A stretch of 43,918 nt of DNA from Burkholderiaceae bacterium (GTDB taxonomy: Bacteria > Pseudomonadota > Gammaproteobacteria > Burkholderiales > Burkholderiaceae_C): the NCBI GenBank assembly GCA_022702125.1, contig JAKOND010000159.1, forward strand, positions 1-43,918, read 5' to 3'. The notes beneath the pieces were generated by a model. It was not told the origin of the DNA and searched no databases. It saw only the letters and a program-made list of their open reading frames with translations. The translations under genes were made by a program, and so were the position numbers. Positions 27,269 to 35,952 of the stretch are shown piece after piece (position 1 is the stretch's first letter; each line of letters starts with the position of its first letter).

Positions 27269-28270
27269 TCAGCCGGCTGCCAGAAGATCCCGGTCCGGCT
27301 GCAGCGCCACCTTGCCGCCGCGTCCCGGTTGTGTCGCGGCGCGAACGGCCAGGGCCACGTCACCGAAGCCGTGGCGCGATGCGGTCTTGAGGCGCAGCGT
27401 GCCGTCCAGCACGTCCGAGATGACCCGTCCGACCATGCGCTCCCGGTCGTGCGCGCTCGTCTCCTGCCCGCGTGCATGGGCCCAGAAGCCGCGCACGGTG
27501 GCCTGCTTGAAGATCAGCTGTCCCGCATCGATGGACAGCGGCTCGCCGGACATGGCGCCGAAGGACACCAGGGTGGCGCCGGTCGCCAGAACATCCAGGA
27601 GGTCCTTGGCACCACGGCCGCCCACGCCGTCGATCGCGCTGACCACCGGCGCGCCGCCGGTGTGCTGCGCCACCGTGTCCTTCCACCCCTCGGCGTCGGT
27701 GGCGACGACATGCTGCACGCCTTCGGACCGCAACTGTTGTGCGGCCGATGCGCTGCGCACCAGGTTCACCACGTGCAGCCCGCGTCCCGGCGCCAGGCTG
27801 TCGACCAGCCGGCCGACGGCGCCGTTGGCGGCGTTCTGCACCAGCCAGGCGCCGGGCTGCAATCGCAGGTCGTCGAGCAGCATGACCGCGGACAGCGGCA
27901 TCGCGAGCAACTGGCAGGCGGCTTCGTCGTCCAGGGCATCGGGTATCGGCACCGCACTGGCCGCTGCCGCCACGAAGCACTCGGCCCAGGTTCCGCTGGC
28001 ACCGGCCACGCTGACGCGCTGTCCGATCTGCAGCCGGTCGACGTCCGGGCCGACCGCGTCGACCGTGCCGACGGCTTCGGTTCCGGGGATCGCCGGCAGC
28101 GGCGGCCGGTAGCCGTAGGTGCCGCTGACGATCGACAGGTCGTGGTTGTGGATCGGCGACAGCCGGGTGCGGACGCGGACCTCGCCCGGTCCCGGTTGCG
28201 GCACCGGCCGGTCTCCTACGGCGAGGACTTCGGCCGGACGGCCGAAGCGATGGAAAACGACAGCGCGCAT
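27269..28270 (-). CDS. Zinc-independent MDR-family oxidoreductase (MECR/enoyl-reductase-like)
   Basis: 333 residues of the medium-chain dehydrogenase/reductase superfamily. The N-terminal GroES-like domain has VFHRFGRPAEVL, NHDLSIVSGTYGYRPPLPAIPGTEAVGTV and GQRVSVAG. The nucleotide-binding half has QNAANGAVGRLVDSLAPGRGLHVVNLVR, closer to 2-enoyl thioester reductases (MECR/ETR1) than to alcohol dehydrogenases. No catalytic zinc ligands are seen. It probably uses NADPH to reduce an enoyl thioester, enone or quinone. The start has GAGG upstream. It is 43 bp downstream of the 2Fe-2S ferredoxin gene on the same strand, so the two may share a transcript. The substrate is unknown. Confidence 0.85.
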   Translation of the reverse strand: MRAVVFHRFGRPAEVLAVGDRPVPQPGPGEVRVRTRLSPIHNHDLSIVSGTYGYRPPLPAIPGTEAVGTVDAVGPDVDRLQIGQRVSVAGASGTWAECFVAAAASAVPIPDALDDEAACQLLAMPLSAVMLLDDLRLQPGAWLVQNAANGAVGRLVDSLAPGRGLHVVNLVRSASAAQQLRSEGVQHVVATDAEGWKDTVAQHTGGAPVVSAIDGVGGRGAKDLLDVLATGATLVSFGAMSGEPLSIDAGQLIFKQATVRGFWAHARGQETSAHDRERMVGRVISDVLDGTLRLKTASRHGFGDVALAVRAATQPGRGGKVALQPDRDLLAAG

Positions 28271-28313
28271 GGGAATGCCTCGGTGGGGGACAGGAGGGCG
28301 GGCGATCGCGCGC

Positions 28314-28649
28314 TCAGGAAGCGGCGCCCAGGACCAGCGCGATTTGCGCGAGGTCGTCCGAAGGCTGCACCCCGACCCCGCGGATCGCCTGGCCGGATCG
28401 CATGGCGGCCACCATCAGGGCCTTCTTCGGGCAGGTGCCGAGGCAGGAGGATTCGACGATGCGCGCCTTGGGACGCTGGTCCCGCAATGCGTGCTTCAGC
28501 CCCTTGCGCACTTGGCGGCTGTCCAGGTGCTCGGGGCCGTCCTTGCGGTCCTCGCATTCGCGGCATACCAGGACGACGGCCTGGAAAGGCGGCTTCGCCG
28601 TCAGGTTCGCCGCAAGGCCCGGTGCCGTTCTTTCATCGTTTTTCGCCAT
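28314..28649 (-). CDS. 2Fe-2S thioredoxin-like ferredoxin domain protein
   Basis: 111 residues. The cluster-binding pattern LVCRECEDRKDGPE followed later by SSCLGTCPKKALMV is that of the thioredoxin-fold 2Fe-2S ferredoxins (NuoE/Shethna-type), with four cysteines as C-x2-C and C-x3-C. It is a small cytosolic electron carrier or assembly protein. The start ATG has AGG immediately before it, too close for an ideal ribosome-binding site. It precedes the MDR oxidoreductase gene. Whether it delivers electrons to that enzyme is speculation. Confidence 0.82.
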   Translation of the reverse strand: MAKNDERTAPGLAANLTAKPPFQAVVLVCRECEDRKDGPEHLDSRQVRKGLKHALRDQRPKARIVESSCLGTCPKKALMVAAMRSGQAIRGVGVQPSDDLAQIALVLGAAS

Positions 28650-28778
28650 CCTGCTGAGTCCTCGGTCTGCATTCGGGGGGATGCCGGCATTGCCGGTGTT
28701 TCCCGTTTGTAGGGCAAGGCCCGCACGACCGTGTAGCCGAATGCACCGCGCCGCGGAGGTCGCGCCGGAACGCGCAGG

Positions 28779-28979
28779 CTAGCGCTTCTTGCCGAGGGCG
28801 CGTTGCCGCAGCGCGACCACGACCAGGACCACGCCCAGCACGATGCCGAACCAGCCGACCACGCTGGCGCCGGCGATGGTGGCGCGCAGGTTGGGCGCGG
28901 CGATGAAGCCGGGCGCCAGCAGCACCGCCAGGCCGATGACGATGCACGCGATGCCGCGCTGGAGGAGATGCTTGGGCAT
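28779..28979 (-). CDS. Small two-helix membrane protein downstream of glnS
   Basis: 66 residues: a short basic start (MPKHLLQRGIA), two hydrophobic helices (ACIVIGLAVLLAPGFIAA and GWFGIVLGVVLVVVAL, joined by a short loop) and a basic tail (RQRALGKKR). It is read from the ATG at 28979 with GAGGA 12 bases upstream and starts 14 bases after the glnS stop, so it is probably in the glnS transcript. It resembles unnamed short inner-membrane proteins; no function is recognised. Confidence 0.75.
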   Translation of the reverse strand: MPKHLLQRGIACIVIGLAVLLAPGFIAAPNLRATIAGASVVGWFGIVLGVVLVVVALRQRALGKKR

Positions 28980-28993
28980 GGAATCGGATGTCC

Positions 28994-30883
28994 TCACTTG
29001 GCCCAGCTGTCCTTCAGCCCGGTCGCACGGTTGAAGACCAGCGCGCCGTCCCGGTGGTCTTCCCGGTCGGCGACGAAGTAGCCGTGCCGCTCGAACTGGA
29101 AGCTGTCGCCCGGCCGGGCCTGCGCCAGCGAGGGCTCCAGCATGGCCGTCACCGTCTGCAGGCTCGCCGGATTCAGGCTGGCGAGGAAGTCCTTGCCGCC
29201 GGCATCGGGATGGGGCTCGGAGAACAGGCGGTCGTACAGCCGGACCTCGGCCCGCAGGCCGTCGCTGGCGCCCACCCAGGTGATCACGCCCTTGACCTTG
29301 ATCGCGTCCGCGCCCGGCGTGCCGCTCTTGGTGTCGGGCACCAGCACGGCCTGCACCTCGGCCAGCGTGCCGTCGGCATGGTTGACGAAGCCGGTGCATT
29401 CGACGACATGGCCGTATTTCAGGCGGACCTTGCTGCCGGGCAGGGCGCTGCCGTCGGCGCCGGTGCGCGGCGGGGACAGGCGGTGGTAGCCCTTGGGCGG
29501 GACTTCGGCGAAATCGCTGCGCTCGATCCACAGGTCGCGCCCGAACCGGAAGCTGCGGCGGCCCTGCGCCGGGTCGTGCGGGTTGACCGGCGCATCGCAG
29601 GCGTCCAGCCGGCCCGCGCCCATCAGCGCGTCCCAGTTGGTGATGGTGAGCCGGACCGGGTCGAGCACGGCCATCGCGCGGCCGGCGGTTGCGTCGAGGG
29701 TCTCGCGCAGCGCGCCCTCCAGGCTGCCGTAGTCGATCCAGCCGCCGGCCTTGCTGACGCCGCTGCGCTCGCAGAAGAGCTGGATCGCCTCGGGCGTGTA
29801 GCCGCGGCGGCGCAGGCCGACGACGGTGGGCATGCGCGGATCGTCCCAGCCGGCGACATGGCCTTCGTCCACCAGCTGCTTGAGCTTGCGCTTGCTGGTG
29901 ACCACGTAAGTCAGGTTCAGCCGCGCGAACTCGTACTGGCGCGGATTGGGCCGGGCGAAGATCGGTTCCAGCGCGCGGCCGTCGGGCAGGGCGGCGGGCG
30001 TGGACAGGCGCTCCAGCAGCCAGTCGTAGAACGGGCGCTGGTCCTCGAACTCCAGGGTGCAGATGCTGTGGGTGATGTTTTCCAGCGCATCCTCGATCGG
30101 GTGCGCGAAGGTGTACATCGGATAGATGCACCAGGCGTCCCCGGTGCGGTGGTGGGTCGCCCGGCGGATGCGGTAGATGGCCGGATCGCGCAGGTTGATG
30201 TTGGGCGAGGCCATGTCGATCCGCGCGCGCAGGACCGCGGCGCCGTCGGCCAGCTGGCCGTCGCGCATCTGGCGGAAGCGCGTCAGGTTCTCCGCCGGCG
30301 CGCGGTCGCGGAACGGGCTGTCGGTTCCGGGCGTGGTGAAGTCTCCGCGGTTGGCGCGCATCTGCTCGGCCGACTGCTCGTCCACGTAGGCATGGCCGGT
30401 TTCGATCAGGAACTCGGCCGCGCGGTACATCGCATCGAAGTAGTCGCTGGCCTGGTAGAGGTGCGGGGTGCCGTTCGCCTCCCAGCCGTAGCCCAGCCAC
30501 CGCACCGCGTCGAGGATGCTGTCGACGTACTCGGTGTCTTCCTTCTCGGGATTGGTATCGTCGAAACGCATGTGGCAGACGCCGCCGTAGTCGCGCGCCA
30601 GCCCGAAATTGACCCAGATGCTCTTGGCGTGTCCGATGTGCAGGTAGCCGTTGGGCTCTGGGGGGAAGCGGGTGCGGATGCGCGCCGGGTCCGGCGTGCC
30701 GGAGCGGGACTGGTGCGCCGCGTCTCCCGGGCTGCCGGACCAGAGGCGGCCGGCATAGGTGCCGTGGGCCAGGTCGTTCTCGATGATCTGGCGCAGGAAG
30801 TTGCTGCTGGGCCTGGCGGTGTCAGCGTCCGGAGACGAGGCCGCCGCGGGGCCGGCGGCGGAGAGGGGAAGGCGATCGGTCAT
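28994..30883 (-). CDS. glnS: Glutaminyl-tRNA synthetase
   Basis: 629 residues, class I synthetase of the GlnRS type; E. coli GlnRS is about 554, and the extra length lies in a non-conserved N-terminus and insertions. FPPEPNGYLHIGHAKSI is the HIGH motif, RFDDTNPEKED binds ATP and glutamine, and VVTSKRKLKQLV is the KMSKS equivalent. The C-terminal anticodon-binding beta-barrels include FRFGRDLWIERSDF and SFQFERHGYFVADR. It charges tRNA-Gln in the cytosol. The presence of GlnRS means the cell need not use the GatCAB transamidation route for Gln. The first 25 residues are Ala/Pro-rich, so the exact start is uncertain. Confidence 0.97.
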   Translation of the reverse strand: MTDRLPLSAAGPAAASSPDADTARPSSNFLRQIIENDLAHGTYAGRLWSGSPGDAAHQSRSGTPDPARIRTRFPPEPNGYLHIGHAKSIWVNFGLARDYGGVCHMRFDDTNPEKEDTEYVDSILDAVRWLGYGWEANGTPHLYQASDYFDAMYRAAEFLIETGHAYVDEQSAEQMRANRGDFTTPGTDSPFRDRAPAENLTRFRQMRDGQLADGAAVLRARIDMASPNINLRDPAIYRIRRATHHRTGDAWCIYPMYTFAHPIEDALENITHSICTLEFEDQRPFYDWLLERLSTPAALPDGRALEPIFARPNPRQYEFARLNLTYVVTSKRKLKQLVDEGHVAGWDDPRMPTVVGLRRRGYTPEAIQLFCERSGVSKAGGWIDYGSLEGALRETLDATAGRAMAVLDPVRLTITNWDALMGAGRLDACDAPVNPHDPAQGRRSFRFGRDLWIERSDFAEVPPKGYHRLSPPRTGADGSALPGSKVRLKYGHVVECTGFVNHADGTLAEVQAVLVPDTKSGTPGADAIKVKGVITWVGASDGLRAEVRLYDRLFSEPHPDAGGKDFLASLNPASLQTVTAMLEPSLAQARPGDSFQFERHGYFVADREDHRDGALVFNRATGLKDSWAK

Positions 30884-31110
30884 CCCGGGATTCTAGGGTG
30901 GACGCCTGCCGGCCACGGAGCGACACGACCCGGGCGGGAACCTTGTCCGTCACGGAGAACTCCAATGCGAGCGCGGTGCATGGCCGGAAGCGGGTTACCA
31001 CTCGAAACCTCTCTTCACCGTGCCGTGCCATCCGGGAAGCGCTTTCGTGCGTTACTGCCTCAGCGCTGTTCCTCCCGATGGGTGGAACCTTCCGCATCCA
31101 GGAGATGTTC

Positions 31111-31515
31111 ATGGAATTTGTCACTGTTTTCCGCCGCGCCGTCGGCGTCGTCGCAGCCGCCGCGATGCTGGGTGCCGCAGGCATGGCCCATGCCCGCAGC
31201 GATGTCGCGTTCTCGCTCGGCATCGGCGTTCCGGGCGTCGTGGTCGGCGCCCCGGCCTACTATCCGCCCGCTCCGGCCTACATCGCACCGCCGCCGCCCG
31301 CGTACTATCCGCCCCCGCCACCCGCCTACTATCCGCCCCCTCCGCCGGTGTACTACCAGCCGGCGCCGGTGGTCGTCCAGCCGCGTCCGATCTACTATGC
31401 ACCGCCTGCTCCCGTTTACTATGGTCCGCCGCCGCCGCCTCGCCCGCACTGGGACGGGTACGGCCGGGGAGGATACGGCCCGCATTACGGCGGCCCCCAG
31501 TACTGGAGGCGATGA
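31111..31515 (+). CDS. Secreted Tyr/Pro-repeat protein of unknown function
   Basis: 134 residues from the ATG at 31111, chosen for GGAG six bases upstream; an in-frame ATG at 31105 overlaps that site. A signal peptide (FRRAVGVVAAAAMLGAAGMAHA) is cleaved around residue 27. After SDVAFSLGIGVPGVVVG comes a run of repeats of the type (P)PPPPxYYPP with A/V before the tyrosines, then VVVQPRPIYYAPPAPVYYGPPPPPRPHW and a Gly/Tyr-rich tail ending PQYWRR. Similar short exported YYPP-repeat proteins are common in Burkholderiales, without assigned function. They could be cell-envelope or adhesive structural proteins. A terminator follows. Confidence 0.82.
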   Translation: MEFVTVFRRAVGVVAAAAMLGAAGMAHARSDVAFSLGIGVPGVVVGAPAYYPPAPAYIAPPPPAYYPPPPPAYYPPPPPVYYQPAPVVVQPRPIYYAPPAPVYYGPPPPPRPHWDGYGRGGYGPHYGGPQYWRR

Positions 31516-31548
31516 CCGCCGGTGCCGGTCGGATCGCCTGACCATGCG

Positions 31549-31587
31549 GGACGCGCTGCCGATGCCCTCGGCGGCGCGTCCTTTTTT
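31549..31587 (+). terminator. Intrinsic terminator after the Tyr/Pro-repeat gene
   Basis: Arms GGACGCGC (31549-31556) and GCGCGTCC (31574-31581), with additional inner CCGA/TCGG pairing, are followed by six T residues. It separates this gene from arfB. Confidence 0.9.
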
Positions 31588-31601
31588 CGATTGAACGGAC
31601 G

Positions 31602-32009
31602 ATGAGCCTCCCGCGATGGACGGTGCCCGAAGGCGCCGTGACGATCACCGCCATGCGTGCCCAGGGCGCCGGTGGTCAGAACGTGAACAAGGTGTCGAGC
31701 GCCGTCCATCTGCGCTTCGATGTCCATGCCTCGTCCATGCCCGACGACATGAAGGAGCGGCTGCTCGCGTTGCGCGACAACCGCATCACCGAGGATGGCG
31801 TGGTCGTCATCAAGGCGCAGCAGCACCGGAGCCAGGATCTCAACCGCATGGACGCGCTGGAGCGCCTGCGCGCGTTGATCGCGAGCATCGAGACGCCGCC
31901 CCGGGTCCGTCGGCCGACCCGGCCGACCTACGGCTCGGGCCAGCGCCGGCTGGCGGGCAAGACCCGGCGGTCCGAGATCAAGAGCCTGCGGGGGCCGGTC
32001 CGGGACTGA
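31602..32009 (+). CDS. arfB: Alternative ribosome-rescue factor/peptidyl-tRNA hydrolase ArfB (YaeJ)
   Basis: 135 residues. The catalytic GGQ motif is in MRAQGAGGQNVNKVSSAVHLRFD, and the C-terminus has the basic tail (RPTRPTYGSGQRRLAGKTRRSEIKSLRG) that enters the empty mRNA channel of stalled ribosomes. It releases nascent chains from non-stop complexes without a stop codon. It starts right after the terminator of the previous gene. Its last 32 bases overlap, tail to tail, the end of the mtfA gene on the opposite strand. Confidence 0.94.
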   Translation: MSLPRWTVPEGAVTITAMRAQGAGGQNVNKVSSAVHLRFDVHASSMPDDMKERLLALRDNRITEDGVVVIKAQQHRSQDLNRMDALERLRALIASIETPPRVRRPTRPTYGSGQRRLAGKTRRSEIKSLRGPVRD

Positions 32010-32850
32010 ACTGCCGGAAAAAGGCGTCGAACAGCATCGACAGCTCCGGGAATTCTGTTCGGAAACGGTCGGGCAGGACGAAGTACCCTTCGCACGCCAC
32101 GGCGAAGAACTCGGTGAGCGAGGTCGCGCCGTAGTCGTCCAGCCAGGGCCGGGGCCCGCCGAACCGGTCCGCGACGATGACCCGCTCGCGGAATGCCTCG
32201 TAGGCCGGCTCCAGCACCCCGAACCAGGCGTTCCGCGCCGCGCGATGGCCGGAGGCGCCGAGGAAGCCGCGGGGCAGCGGAGGGCATCCGTCGGCCACGC
32301 CGTCCTGCATGTCGAGCTTGTGGACGAATTCGTGGACCACCACGTTCGCGCCCGCCTCCTGCGCAGCCGCGCCGTCGGCCACGTCGCGCCAGCTCAGCAT
32401 CACCGGTCCGCGGTCCATGGCCTCGCCGATCAGCGGCTCGGCATAGCGGTGCACCACGCCATCGTCGTCCACGGTCTCCCGCGGAGCGATGACCTGATCC
32501 GCATGCAGCACGATGCCCACGAAATCGTCGTACCAGCGCAGGACCGCGGGACACGGCCCCAGGTTCAGCAAGGGCAGGCAGGCTTGCGATGCGACGGCGA
32601 CGGCCATCGCATCCGTGACCACCAAACCATGCGCGCCATGGAATTCCTTCCGGTCCAGGAAATGACCGGCAAGCAGGCGCAGGCGATCGAGGTCCTGCGG
32701 GGAACACCGCTGCAGGAAGGGAAGCCCCGCCAGCGTCTCGTGCCACAGGGTATCGGCGATGGGACGCGCGGGTCCCAGGGCGGCGGGGCGCCAGGGCAGG
32801 CGCCGCAGCAGGCGTGTCCAGAAATCGAGACGGGCGGGCGTTCGGGGCAT
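31978..32850 (-). CDS. mtfA: MtfA-like M90-family zinc metallopeptidase
   Basis: 290 residues from the ATG at 32850. The zinc site is VVHEFVHKLDM with His173, Glu174 and His177; the third ligand region is the downstream TSLTEFFAVACEGYF. The fold features WHETLAGLPFLQRCSP, LAGHFLDRKEFHGAHGLVVTDAM and VVLHADQ-type core strands match MtfA (YeeI), the peptidase that in E. coli binds the Mlc repressor. It is probably cytosolic. It is the last gene of the TPR-ppiA-ppiB-lpxH-mtfA group and starts 20 bases after the lpxH stop. Its 3' end overlaps arfB. Confidence 0.9.
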   Translation of the reverse strand: MPRTPARLDFWTRLLRRLPWRPAALGPARPIADTLWHETLAGLPFLQRCSPQDLDRLRLLAGHFLDRKEFHGAHGLVVTDAMAVAVASQACLPLLNLGPCPAVLRWYDDFVGIVLHADQVIAPRETVDDDGVVHRYAEPLIGEAMDRGPVMLSWRDVADGAAAQEAGANVVVHEFVHKLDMQDGVADGCPPLPRGFLGASGHRAARNAWFGVLEPAYEAFRERVIVADRFGGPRPWLDDYGATSLTEFFAVACEGYFVLPDRFRTEFPELSMLFDAFFRQFSPGPAPAGS

Positions 32851-32870
32851 GGGGAGCGGAGCACGGCCGG

Positions 32871-33629
32871 TCAGGCCAGCGCGCGGCGTCGGTACTCGCC
32901 GGTCCGCGTCAGCTCCAGCACCTGGGCGCGCGGAGGGGTCGCATGCAGGTCCCAGTCGCTCAGCACGATGCGCTGCAGGCCGTCCTCCAGCGCGTGCTCG
33001 CCCGGACGGTGGGTGTGGCCGTGCACCAGCGCGGATGCGTCCGCTGCCTGAAGCCATCGCCGGGCGGCCGTGGCATCCACGTCGGCATGGACGGTATCCG
33101 CCTGCTGGAGGGATTCGCTCTGCCGGCGCATCTCCTGGGCGATGGCGCGACGCGTCGCGAGCGGTCGCGCCAGGAAGGCCGCCTGCCAGTCGGGCGCACG
33201 GGTCTGTTCGCGGAAAGCCATGTAGGGCAGGTCGTCGGTGCACAGCGCATCGCCGTGCGACAGCAGCCAGATCCGGTCGCCGAACCGCAGGCGGCAGGGA
33301 TCCTGCAGCAGCCCCACGCCATGGTCCCGGAGGAAGGCTTCGCCCACCAGGAAGTCGCGGTTGCCGTGCTGGAAGAAGACGGGGCGCCGTGCCGCCGTGT
33401 TGCGCAACACGGCGGCGCATTCCGCTTCGAAGCTTCCGGGTTCGGCGGCATCGTCCCCGACCCAGACTTCGAAGATGTCGCCCAGCAAAAAGACCGCATC
33501 CGCTGCGGTCTTTTCCAGGGTGCGGCGCCAGGCCGAGAAGGTTTCGGGATCGGACGGCTGCAGATGGACGTCCGACAGCACGTCCACGCTGCGCCACTGC
33601 GCCGGGGCTTGCAGCGAGGAGATGGCCAT
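32871..33629 (-). CDS. lpxH: UDP-2,3-diacylglucosamine diphosphatase LpxH
   Basis: 252 residues with all metallophosphoesterase motifs of LpxH: LSDVHLQP (Asp20, His22), FLLGDIFEVWVGDD, FQHGNRDFLVG, LLSHGDALCTDDLPYM and HGHTHRPGEH. It removes UMP from UDP-2,3-diacylglucosamine to give lipid X in lipid A synthesis, at the inner face of the inner membrane. The start at 33629 gives the normal family length. It lies 20 bases after ppiB, as in related genomes. Confidence 0.95.
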   Translation of the reverse strand: MAISSLQAPAQWRSVDVLSDVHLQPSDPETFSAWRRTLEKTAADAVFLLGDIFEVWVGDDAAEPGSFEAECAAVLRNTAARRPVFFQHGNRDFLVGEAFLRDHGVGLLQDPCRLRFGDRIWLLSHGDALCTDDLPYMAFREQTRAPDWQAAFLARPLATRRAIAQEMRRQSESLQQADTVHADVDATAARRWLQAADASALVHGHTHRPGEHALEDGLQRIVLSDWDLHATPPRAQVLELTRTGEYRRRALA

Positions 33630-33649
33630 GCCCGCCTGCGGAGGCAGCG

Positions 33650-34156
33650 TCAGAGGGCGACGGCTTTTTCGATGATGACGTCTTCCTGCGGCACGTCGTC
33701 GTGGAAACCCTTGCGGCCGGTCTTGACCGCCTTGATCTTGTCGACCACTTCGGTGCCCGAAACCACCTTGCCGAAGACCGCGTAGCCCCAGCCCTGCGCC
33801 GACGGCGAGGTGTGGTTCAGGAAACCGTTGTCCGCCACGTTGATGAAGAACTGCGCGGTGGCCGAGTGCGGCGCATTGGTGCGCGCCATGGCGACGGTGT
33901 ACTTGTCGTTCTTCAGACCGTTGTTGGCCTCGTTCTGGATCTCCGCGCCGGTGGGCTTCTGCTGCATGCCGGGCTCGAAACCGCCGCCCTGCACCATGAA
34001 GTTCGGGATCACGCGGTGGAACACGGTGTTGTCGTAGTGGCCCTTCTTGACGTAGGCCAGGAAGTTCTCGACCGACTTGGGGGCCTTGTCCTGGTCCAGT
34101 TCCAGGGTGATGACGCCGTGGTTCTTGATATGGAGTTCGACTTGGGGATTGCTCAT
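33650..34156 (-). CDS. ppiB: Cytosolic cyclophilin-type peptidyl-prolyl cis-trans isomerase
   Basis: 168 residues and no signal peptide. Cyclophilin motifs are [20 protein letters not shown] (with the catalytic Arg), [21 protein letters not shown] and [18 protein letters not shown]. It speeds proline isomerisation during folding in the cytosol. AGAGG precedes the ATG. It follows a paralogous exported isomerase gene by 119 bp; the two look like an old tandem duplication with one copy sent to the periplasm. Confidence 0.95.
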   Translation of the reverse strand: MSNPQVELHIKNHGVITLELDQDKAPKSVENFLAYVKKGHYDNTVFHRVIPNFMVQGGGFEPGMQQKPTGAEIQNEANNGLKNDKYTVAMARTNAPHSATAQFFINVADNGFLNHTSPSAQGWGYAVFGKVVSGTEVVDKIKAVKTGRKGFHDDVPQEDVIIEKAVAL

Positions 34157-34275
34157 GGATGACCTCTGGTGAGAAAGACGAAAAAGGGCGAACCCTCAGG
34201 AATGGGGGTGGCGACCGGCTTTGCAAGGCGGCGCGCGCCACCCGGCGCAGATTGCCGGAGCTCGTACCGGGGGTT

Positions 34276-34902
34276 TCAAGGCTGCACGACGACGGCGGAC
34301 TGGATGGTCACCGGCGTCAGCGGCACGTCCTGCTGCCCGCCACGGCTCCCGGTGGCCACCGCGCGGATCTTGTCGACCACCGGCATGCCGTCGACCACTT
34401 TGCCGAAGACGGCATATCCGTGGCCGTCGGGCCGCGGCGCGTCGAGGTTCGGGTTCGCCTTCACGTTGATGAAGAACTGGGCCGTGGCCGAGTTCGGATT
34501 CGACGTCCGGGCCATGGCGACGGTGCCGCGCTCGTTCTTCAGGCCGCCGGACGTCTCCAGCGCGATGGGCGGACGGGTCGGCTTCTCGCGCAGGTCCGGC
34601 GTGAACCCGCCGCCCTGGATCATGAAGCCGTCGATCACGCGATGGAACACCGTCCCGTCGTACTGGTGGTCGCGCACGTACTGCAGGAAGTTGTCGACGG
34701 TGCGCGGTGCCTTGGCGCGGTCGAGTTCGATCACGATATCGCCCAGGCTGGTGGCGAGCTTGACGCGCGGCCCGGCGGATGCCTGCTGCGCGTTCGCGGT
34801 GCCCGAGACCAGCAGGGCCAGACCGGCAAGACCGCAGGCCAGCAGGCTGCGCCGGGCCGAATGCATGCCGAGGGTGCGGAGGAGGGGGAGGGAAGATGCC
34901 AT
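34276..34902 (-). CDS. ppiA: Periplasmic cyclophilin-type peptidyl-prolyl cis-trans isomerase
   Basis: 208 residues from the ATG at 34902; an internal ATG at 34866 is an alternative with a more compact signal. The signal peptide (SARRSLLACGLAGLALLVSGTANAQ) ends in an A-x-A-type cleavage site. The cyclophilin domain shows [41 protein letters not shown] and [18 protein letters not shown]. It assists folding of periplasmic or outer-membrane proteins. It sits between the TPR gene and ppiB in the same direction. Confidence 0.93.
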   Translation of the reverse strand: MASSLPLLRTLGMHSARRSLLACGLAGLALLVSGTANAQQASAGPRVKLATSLGDIVIELDRAKAPRTVDNFLQYVRDHQYDGTVFHRVIDGFMIQGGGFTPDLREKPTRPPIALETSGGLKNERGTVAMARTSNPNSATAQFFINVKANPNLDAPRPDGHGYAVFGKVVDGMPVVDKIRAVATGSRGGQQDVPLTPVTIQSAVVVQP

Positions 34903-35041
34903 GGATGGACAGCGCTCAGGAAAGACGGAACAAAAAGGAAAACGGCGATCGGGAAGGTGCGGTCCGACCTGCCGCGTCGCCGTGCCTCGCAGGCCGCGGC
35001 CTTCGCCCGCGAAGGCCGCCCGAGGGGCTGGACGTTGGATG

Positions 35042-35692
35042 TCAGCGGGATGGTGTTGCCGGGCTGGAGCGCGGAGGGGTCGCCTCGGAACCGGGGGCCG
35101 GCACGGACGCCGCAGGCACGGCCCTACGGGTGTCGCTGCGGCCTGCCGGCGCGGGCGGCGAGAACACGGACTGCAGCAGATTCTGTTTTGCCTGGAGCGC
35201 CGCGCTCGCCGCGCCCCGCTGCTGCGCCATGGTGTAGGACTGCGCGGCCAGGCGCAGGTAGATGTCGCCCAGGTTCTCGTGCGCGGTGCCGTAGTTCGGA
35301 TTGTTCCGGATCGCCATTTCCAGCGCGGTCCGGGCCTTGTCATACTGCTTCTGGCCGGCATAGAGCACGGCCAGGTTGTTGTAGGGCTCGGGGAGTTCGG
35401 GGTATTCCCGCACCAGCGCCGTCAGGGTGGCGATCGCGTCGTCGGTCTTGCCCGATTGCGACTGGATGACGCCCTGGAGGAACCGCATCTGCGGATCGCG
35501 CGGATTGGTGGCGATGTAGCGTTCGGCCTTGGTCTGGGCCTCGGCCAGCTTGCCGGAGCGGATCAGCTGGTTGACATCCGCGTAGTCATCGGCGGAGGCT
35601 GGCGTGGACACCAGCAGGGCTGCGGTCGCGGCGGCGAGCAAGACACCGGGAAAACGGGAAAAACGGAACCGCGGAACGCATGCGTGCTTCAT
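35042..35692 (-). CDS. Exported tetratricopeptide-repeat protein
   Basis: 216 residues. The N-terminal signal is [22 protein letters not shown]. At least three TPR units follow: [61 protein letters not shown] and [32 protein letters not shown], then a partial fourth at [13 protein letters not shown]. The C-terminal 40 residues are Pro/Ala/Ser-rich and disordered. GAGG lies upstream of the ATG. It is probably a periplasmic scaffold. It heads the operon of two isomerases, lpxH and mtfA, which suggests a role in envelope assembly, though this is inference. Confidence 0.88.
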   Translation of the reverse strand: MKHACVPRFRFSRFPGVLLAAATAALLVSTPASADDYADVNQLIRSGKLAEAQTKAERYIATNPRDPQMRFLQGVIQSQSGKTDDAIATLTALVREYPELPEPYNNLAVLYAGQKQYDKARTALEMAIRNNPNYGTAHENLGDIYLRLAAQSYTMAQQRGAASAALQAKQNLLQSVFSPPAPAGRSDTRRAVPAASVPAPGSEATPPRSSPATPSR

Positions 35693-35952
35693 GGAGCCTC
35701 GAAATTCTGGGGGATTCTGCGATAAATACAGGCGCAGGACGGGTCCGGACCGGGGGCTTTATACTGCGGCGGATTGTAGCTGAGGGGGTCAAACGCCCGG
35801 GCTCGCGAGTGCCGCCGTCACCCCGCGTGACATGGATCCCGCCCTCGCGTGAAATGATCCGGACAAGGGCCCAGGGCCCGCATCGCCGGATGGTTTCCAA
35901 CCCGTCACCCCGCAGCCTTTTCTTCCGCATCCGGTACTCCCCTCCCGCCCCC

